Assembly (NCBI GenBank): GCA_036939755.1
Contig: JALLAZ010000656.1
Location: 1 to 13,149 of the forward strand
Reading direction: 5' to 3'
Length of the DNA: 13,149 bases
Origin: Stephanodiscus triporus
Taxonomy: Eukaryota; Bacillariophyta; Thalassiosirophyceae; Thalassiosirales; Thalassiosiraceae
The notes under the pieces were generated by a model, which worked only from the letters and a program-made list of their open reading frames with translations, did not search any database and had not been told where the DNA came from. Positions 8,357 to 13,149 of this stretch are shown one piece after another (the first letter of the stretch is position 1; the number at the start of each line of letters is the position of its first letter). The translations under genes were made by a program, and so were the position numbers.

Positions 8357-9745
8357 TCAATACGGACCGTACCACTTATCGCCGCCGTCGTAATACGGAT
8401 CCCTCTTCCTCCACCCGGTCTCGAATACCACCCCGGTACAATCCACGTCGCAATCCCTAATCAACACACCCGCCCAGGCCTCCATACCCCTCTTGTTCTT
8501 GATTAGACCGTGATACTTGAATCGGAAAACGGTACCGCACTCCACGCTCAACAATTCCACGACGTCCCCCAACACGTCCAACGCCGGACGTATCCTATTC
8601 GCGATCATCTCGTCGACCTCCCCGGGCAACGTCGTGCCAACGATTATCCCCCTCTCCCTGTATATGGCGGTGGTCCTCTCGCGATGTGCCTCGTACGTGC
8701 CCGCCGGCAGCCACTCGTTGTTCTTCGATCGCGCCATCTGCACCGCGACCTTGCGCGCTTTCGCGGGCCCGAGTGCGTCGAAGTCGGTCCTGTCCTCCGG
8801 CCTCGTGAAGCGGTTGTTCGTGTATTCCCTCCTCGGGTACGACAGCTGCTCCGGATATCCGTGCCACTTCGCGACGTGACGCGGCACGTCCGATCCGAGA
8901 TGCTCGTCGCGGTACGTCTCGACGATGCCGAGGGATTTGCGAAACGTCACGAAGTTCGCGTTCGCGTCTCGCTCCGGATCGCCGTCGGGGAAGTCCCGCG
9001 GGACCGACCGCTCGTCCCTCGTCCTCTCGTCGATGACGTAGGAGTCGGGAGGGTCGAGTATCGTCCGATCGTCGATCGCGTTCGACGGGCCAAATATCGG
9101 ATCGTATCCCACCTCGTTCCCCACGTCGTCGACCTCGACGGCGTCCGCGTACGTGTGTCCGACGTCGCGATCGTTCGGGTCGGCGTCCCCCGCGCTCGGA
9201 TCCCACTCGTAGTCGAATTTCGACTCGAAGTCGCCCTCGTCCCATTGGCCGAGAGTCGACGCGTCGATCGCCGTTGGATCGTCGTCGTTATCGAGTAGCT
9301 GGAGGAGGTCTTCGTCGGGATCGCCGTAGGATGGCAGGAGGGCGGAATCGACGGCGTCGAATCGACGCAGGCCGGAATCGATCTCGGACAGGATCCGATC
9401 GCGTATCTGGGCGTCGGTCTCGACGACGATGGCGGCAGACGACGACGACGACGACGCGGCGGCAGGCGGCTGTATTCGTTCCTCGGACGAGGAGGCGGAC
9501 GATGACGACGACGACGACGTCGTGGACTCGGCGGCGAGGGGTCCGCCTCCTCCCGAGCGGCGTGCTGCATGATTATTCCTGCGGCGGCGGCTGTTGTTGA
9601 TATCGTTGACGACGACGCCGTTGTGGCGATTGACCGCCTGGAATGCCCCGACGTGGACGGTATCGAGCCGGAGGAGGAGAGCGGCGGCGGCGAGGAGGCA
9701 CGCCGCATGTCGTCGGAGCGAGGTCGCGTGGGTGGTCGGGATCAT
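8357..9745 (-). CDS. Predicted plastid protein with NFU-like C-terminal domain lacking CxxC
   Basis: A single exon encodes 462 residues, starting at the ATG at 9745 and ending with TGA. The N-terminus has a signal-peptide core (about 14-26) and then VGAF-Q at 32-36, with Phe at +1 of the likely cleavage site, as in diatom plastid bipartite presequences. A low-complexity linker follows (poly-Ser at about 77-105; Asp-rich to about 210). From 211 the sequence becomes ordered and looks conserved (GYDPIFGPSNAIDDRT, VPRHVAKWHGYPEQLSYP, YTNNRFTRPEDRTDFD). Residues 374-440 read like the NifU C-terminal domain (EVDEMIANRIRPALDVLGD, VVELLSV, then a YHG turn). The domain normally has G-A-C-x-x-C-P at this turn; here it is G413-L-I-K-N-K-R419, so both Fe-S ligands are missing. 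Cys432 and Cys436 lie nearby but not in the usual place. Targeting is fairly well supported. The domain call is by eye, and a biochemical role is not claimed. Confidence 0.85.
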   Translation of the reverse strand: MIPTTHATSLRRHAACLLAAAALLLRLDTVHVGAFQAVNRHNGVVVNDINNSRRRRNNHAARRSGGGGPLAAESTTSSSSSSSASSSEERIQPPAAASSSSSSAAIVVETDAQIRDRILSEIDSGLRRFDAVDSALLPSYGDPDEDLLQLLDNDDDPTAIDASTLGQWDEGDFESKFDYEWDPSAGDADPNDRDVGHTYADAVEVDDVGNEVGYDPIFGPSNAIDDRTILDPPDSYVIDERTRDERSVPRDFPDGDPERDANANFVTFRKSLGIVETYRDEHLGSDVPRHVAKWHGYPEQLSYPRREYTNNRFTRPEDRTDFDALGPAKARKVAVQMARSKNNEWLPAGTYEAHRERTTAIYRERGIIVGTTLPGEVDEMIANRIRPALDVLGDVVELLSVECGTVFRFKYHGLIKNKRGMEAWAGVLIRDCDVDCTGVVFETGWRKRDPYYDGGDKWYGPY

Positions 9746-10930
9746 GTTCCGTCCGGAGATTTTTTTTCTGATGATATTTTATGGCGTATATCGTACACAA
9801 TATTAATTATGGTAGGTGATGATTGTGTGCGTTGCGTTGGTGGAGGTTTCTTGCCTGTGTTGGGTTGTTTTTTTCGTCTGTCTGGCTTCGACGTCTTTTT
9901 TTCGGATCGCTTACGCGTGGAAGTTTGATACCGCCGAAACGTGCCAAACCAAAACCAAAAAACTCCTCTCTCCATCATGACACTTCCAGCATGAAAACAG
10001 GAGTTGGCCCCTCCTCTACTTACACCACTACTTGTTTGGGATGATTCCTCCTCCTCTTGTGGGGATTCCTCAGTTGTTGTTCAGATTTGGTCATTGGCAT
10101 TGGCATCATCATCCCACCCCACCAGATCGTCATCATCATCCCATCTATTGTCGAGGGTGGTGTCATTTCAGTTTCAGTTCTTGACAAATGCCAATGTGAA
10201 AATGTGACCCCCCACCCCCCCACATTAGATTCATGTATGCCAATGCAAAAGACCACGAAAAGGTGGCAGTGAAGAAATTGAAGGTGACACGTGTGCTACT
10301 AAGGATGAGTTGAATTTTGATGATACCTCCACCTTCACCATCATCATCAACATCAATCAACATGAACATGGGGTATGAATTGTGATCCCAAACCATGACA
10401 TAATTGCCCCATGCCCATGTGCCTTCTTGTTCCTCCCAAAAGGATGATGATAAGCTCAATGATCTCAATGTCGGAGGCACCATGGCAGCGGCGACATTGG
10501 CCTCTCTTGTTGTTTCTTCAGCTTAGCTTAGCATGTAACTTGTGCTTCGTTTCATGTGTACATTTGACACAGTTCCTGATGTAGATAATGCACCTTAGTG
10601 AAAAATCAGCCAAAGATTGGATCTGCATATTGCACTGATGTGACAAGCAATGAAAATATCTCTTAGAGGTGTTCATACTAATTTTATAACACGAATGACG
10701 TATAACATTTATCAGAATTAAGTGGGAACAAACCGAGATGCCTCCCAACACCATGATGATGACGTTGTCATCTATGGCAACAAGGAGGTGGAGGAGGTGG
10801 CTTCAATCTCAAGTCGAACAAACAAGTTGGAAACTAAAGTACGAAGAGATGTGAAAATAACATTCAAAGTAGCGTGAAAGGAACAGCAGTGGTGTGTTGG
10901 AGTTTATGTAGCGGAGACTGAAATAATTAG
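9746..10930. other. Intergenic spacer; no gene seen
   Basis: This lies between the start of the 8357-9745 gene and the end of the LETM1-like gene, both on the minus strand, so it should hold the promoter of the former and the 3' end of the latter. It is AT-rich with T runs (9761-9768, 9868-9873), a repeated CATCATCATCCCA motif (about 10104-10116 and 10131-10143) and CAT/CAA-rich stretches near 10330-10370. All open frames are short and of noncoding composition. Confidence 0.55.
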
Positions 10931-13149
10931 TTATTGTGACTGCCCTTGGTTGTCTTTGTTGTCGTCCTTTTTTTTCACCGTAACTCCCCCGAGGGAAGTA
11001 TACAATTCCGTGAATAGCCTGACGACGAGGATCTTAATCGCTTGAGACAATCTGATAAGTTTTTCCTATGCATCACGATTGATGTGGATGGATAACGTTA
11101 GATCCAAGCCTTGGTCAATCAATGATGTGCAATAAAGTGTAACTTACCTGCCAATTCTCATTGATGGTAACCGCCGAATATTCAGTCGACTCATACAGTT
11201 CTGGATTTGTTGGAAAACACAAACATAGAATAGTGGATTGAATTGGGTTTGAATGAGTGAAGTTAGTAATTCCAAGATATAGCTAAATTTTATCGGGTAA
11301 GTACTTACCCAACAAGTTCTGCCGTCGTTCGGTGAAGCAACTAGGAAAGAAGTCGGGGAACACCCGCTGTATAGCTCCGAATACCAGGACATGACCGATC
11401 GGAGATAGTGGGATGAGAAGGATTATCACCACCGGTATGAATGTGATCGTATCCTTGAACGTCCGTCTGTGCAGACAGAAAGAAACGTCAAAAAAGACAT
11501 TATTAGGCACGCATCTCATCCAAATATACTTTCCAATGACAACAACAAAACAACTCACCGCAAGGTTCGCACCTCTCTCGGCTTCAGCGTATACCCCTGC
11601 GAGGCCCGGAGGATTAAACTAGTGCAGAACAACACATCGTCCACGAAAAGCCTTGTTCCCTTGACGTAAAACGTGAACCCATTCTTCGTCTTGACCCAAA
11701 TATCCTTGATCCAGACCTGTACCGCCTCCATGTCGAACGTCAATCCCGTGACGTAATAATCGATGCCAAGCCGTCTCTTGAAGTCCACGAGCTGATCCGC
11801 CACCACCGCCAGCACATCTGCGTCGAGAACCTCGCCCGATTCGATCTGCCGGTTGAAGCTGTCCACCTGGGATTCCAACAGGCCGAATTCGGCGACATTC
11901 AACCGATCCTGCAGGGGTATGTACCCCTTGGCCGATGTGTTGCCAAGCTCGCCCTCGAGGTAGGTGTAAATACGCTCGAGCTCGTAGTTGAGTGTCTGGA
12001 AAGTCACCTGGGCCTTCTTGGCATCGAGGCCGTCGGACGATTCGCGTATCCGCTGCCGGAGCGACGCGTCGATGGTCGCGAGGTTGACGTTCGCCACCGC
12101 CTGTCCCGCACTGATGGCTGCTCGTTTGATTTTTGGGATGGGGGTTTATACACATGTTTCGATGTGTTAGCATTTGGGTGGGCGATTCCGATCTTAAAAC
12201 GTTGAGAAAATCGACTCTCCAAAAAATAAACTCACCGGAATTTAGTAGTCGTATATGCTCCACCTCCATCCTGCGTAATTCGGTCCGCAGAGCGTCTAGC
12301 GATTCCCGTTTCTCCCGTATAGCATCCGTCTCCTCGATCCTCGCGGTGACGGCCTTAGTCGTCGGTCCCGCGTGCGACGATGGGACGTCCACCGCTCCTC
12401 CCCCCCCTCCGTTCGCCCCCGCCGCTCCGCCGCGATCGTCGTTCGCACCCTCCGGATCCTGTCCGTTTATCCTCGACCACACCGCCCCGCCGAACTTCTT
12501 GAGAGCCTCCCGATCCTGCAACGCGCCGTCCCAGTCGACCGTGCCGTCCTCGCGAACGTACAGGCTCGGGTCGAACGCAGTCTTCGCACGATCGACGGAT
12601 CGGCCTCCCCTCTCCGTCCCGTCGTTCGACGAGGACGACGACGACGACGGCGGGGGGGACGGGGAGGAGGAGGTGGCCGACATGCCATCGTCGTCGTCTC
12701 GGCTCGTCGTCGTCGTCGTCGATGATGTAGGATCGACGACGACGTCTTTCCCGCTCACGTCGCCCCCCCTCCCCTCGATGAAATCGACGAGTCGTTCCCT
12801 AATGCTCACGAGTCGCGCGAGCAGGCTTTCCCTCTGCTCGATCGTGTAAACCGCGCATCCCATCCCGTGTTCGTCGTCCCTGAGGACGTAACACGCGTCC
12901 TCCACGCGCGCGACGCCATCGTCGACGAAGCGCCTCTTCAGGACGTAGCACGTCCTGCCGTCGGGGGAGGCGGGGGACGACGGGTCGTCGTCGTCGTCGT
13001 CGTCGTATTCGTCCCCCGAAGGAGAGGGGGAGGAGGACAGGACGCACATCCCCTCGATGCGGCTTTCGATCCTGCGTAGCACGTTGTCGAAGTCCACGGC
13101 CCTGCGCGAGCGCCTCTTCTTCCTCCTCTTGCCTCCTCCTCCTCCTCCT
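10931..13149 (-). CDS. LETM1-like membrane protein, 5' end outside the window, five exons visible
   Basis: Joining 13149-12236, 12117-11559, 11466-11309, 11200-11148 and 11065-10931 gives 605 residues. Introns are GT-AG (118, 92, 108 and 82 nt). LETM1 proteins are inner-membrane ion-exchange or ribosome-binding factors of mitochondria; plants and algae also have shorter LETM1-like relatives. Supporting blocks are LKPREVRTLRRTFKD at the exon 2/3 joint, a membrane segment FIPVVIILLIPLSPIGHVLVF (about 500-520) and FPDFFPSCFTERRQNLL. Upstream are DVDWDGALQDRE-type and KKFGGAVWSRINGQDPE blocks, then a helical region (about 280-480) with GELGNTSAKGYIPLQDRL. The frame stays open to the window edge with a basic KRRKKRRSR stretch; no ATG lies in frame there, so the true start is beyond 13149. 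The last exon (EKLIRLSQAIKIL ... GQSQ) rests only on a CATAG acceptor and an open frame, so the C-terminus is the least certain part. No EF-hand is visible. Mitochondrion versus plastid cannot be decided. Confidence 0.82.
13132..13149 (-). repeat. GGA triplet repeat in the LETM1-like gene
   Basis: The window ends in a pure GGA run on the coding strand (TCC on the plus strand) that encodes poly-Gly just before the basic KRRKKRRSR segment. It continues past the edge, so its full length is unknown. Confidence 0.75.

Noticed and set aside
8510..9298. A 262-codon plus-strand frame opposite the plastid-protein gene.
   Set aside because: Arg/Val-rich shadow of the GC-rich coding strand, while the minus frame has a targeting signal and conserved-looking blocks.
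12004..12222. Minus-strand open frame over the first visible LETM1-like intron.
   Set aside because: It crosses a clear GTGAGT...GCAG intron and is off-frame in the exon; the spliced frame restores a continuous LETM1-like protein.

Overview
The window looks like nuclear DNA of a stramenopile alga, most likely a diatom. Four protein genes can be read. Their exons are GC-rich and full of triplet tracts coding for Ser, Gly, Pro, Asp, Gln and His runs. Eight short GT-AG introns (82-118 nt, one of 281 nt) interrupt three of them. One protein starts with a signal peptide followed by a GAF-Q site resembling the diatom plastid-import motif (ASAFAP type). The spacers are more AT-rich and hold degenerate repeats and a transposon relic.

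Layout. (1) 193-1505 (+): a two-exon gene for a 343-residue secretory-pathway protein of unknown function, with a (CAA)10 leader before its ATG and a G-rich repeat after its stop. (2) 2208-5568 (-): a four-exon gene for a 1018-residue Tousled-like kinase, convergent with gene 1. Its last three exons join into a complete kinase domain carrying TLK-specific motifs. (3) 5569-8356: a gene-poor stretch with GACATGTC-type repeats, a 69-bp imperfect tandem repeat, a broken hAT-like transposase on the minus strand and an ambiguous open stretch. (4) 8357-9745 (-): a single-exon gene for a 462-residue predicted plastid protein. Its C-terminus resembles the NifU C-terminal (NFU) domain but lacks the CxxC. 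(5) 9746-10930: a spacer in which no gene is seen. (6) 10931-13149 (-): the 3' five exons of a LETM1-like membrane protein gene whose 5' end lies outside the window.

The genes do not form an operon or an obvious pathway. A nuclear chromatin/replication kinase, a plastid protein, a secreted-type protein and an organelle-type membrane protein simply neighbour each other, as is usual in compact algal nuclear genomes. No CRISPR, rRNA or tRNA was found. The points most worth a second look are: an in-frame stopless intron inside the TLK kinase domain; two PIP-box-like motifs in the TLK N-terminus; the cysteine-less NFU-like domain; and sense-strand G-quadruplex tracts just after the stop codons of two genes.
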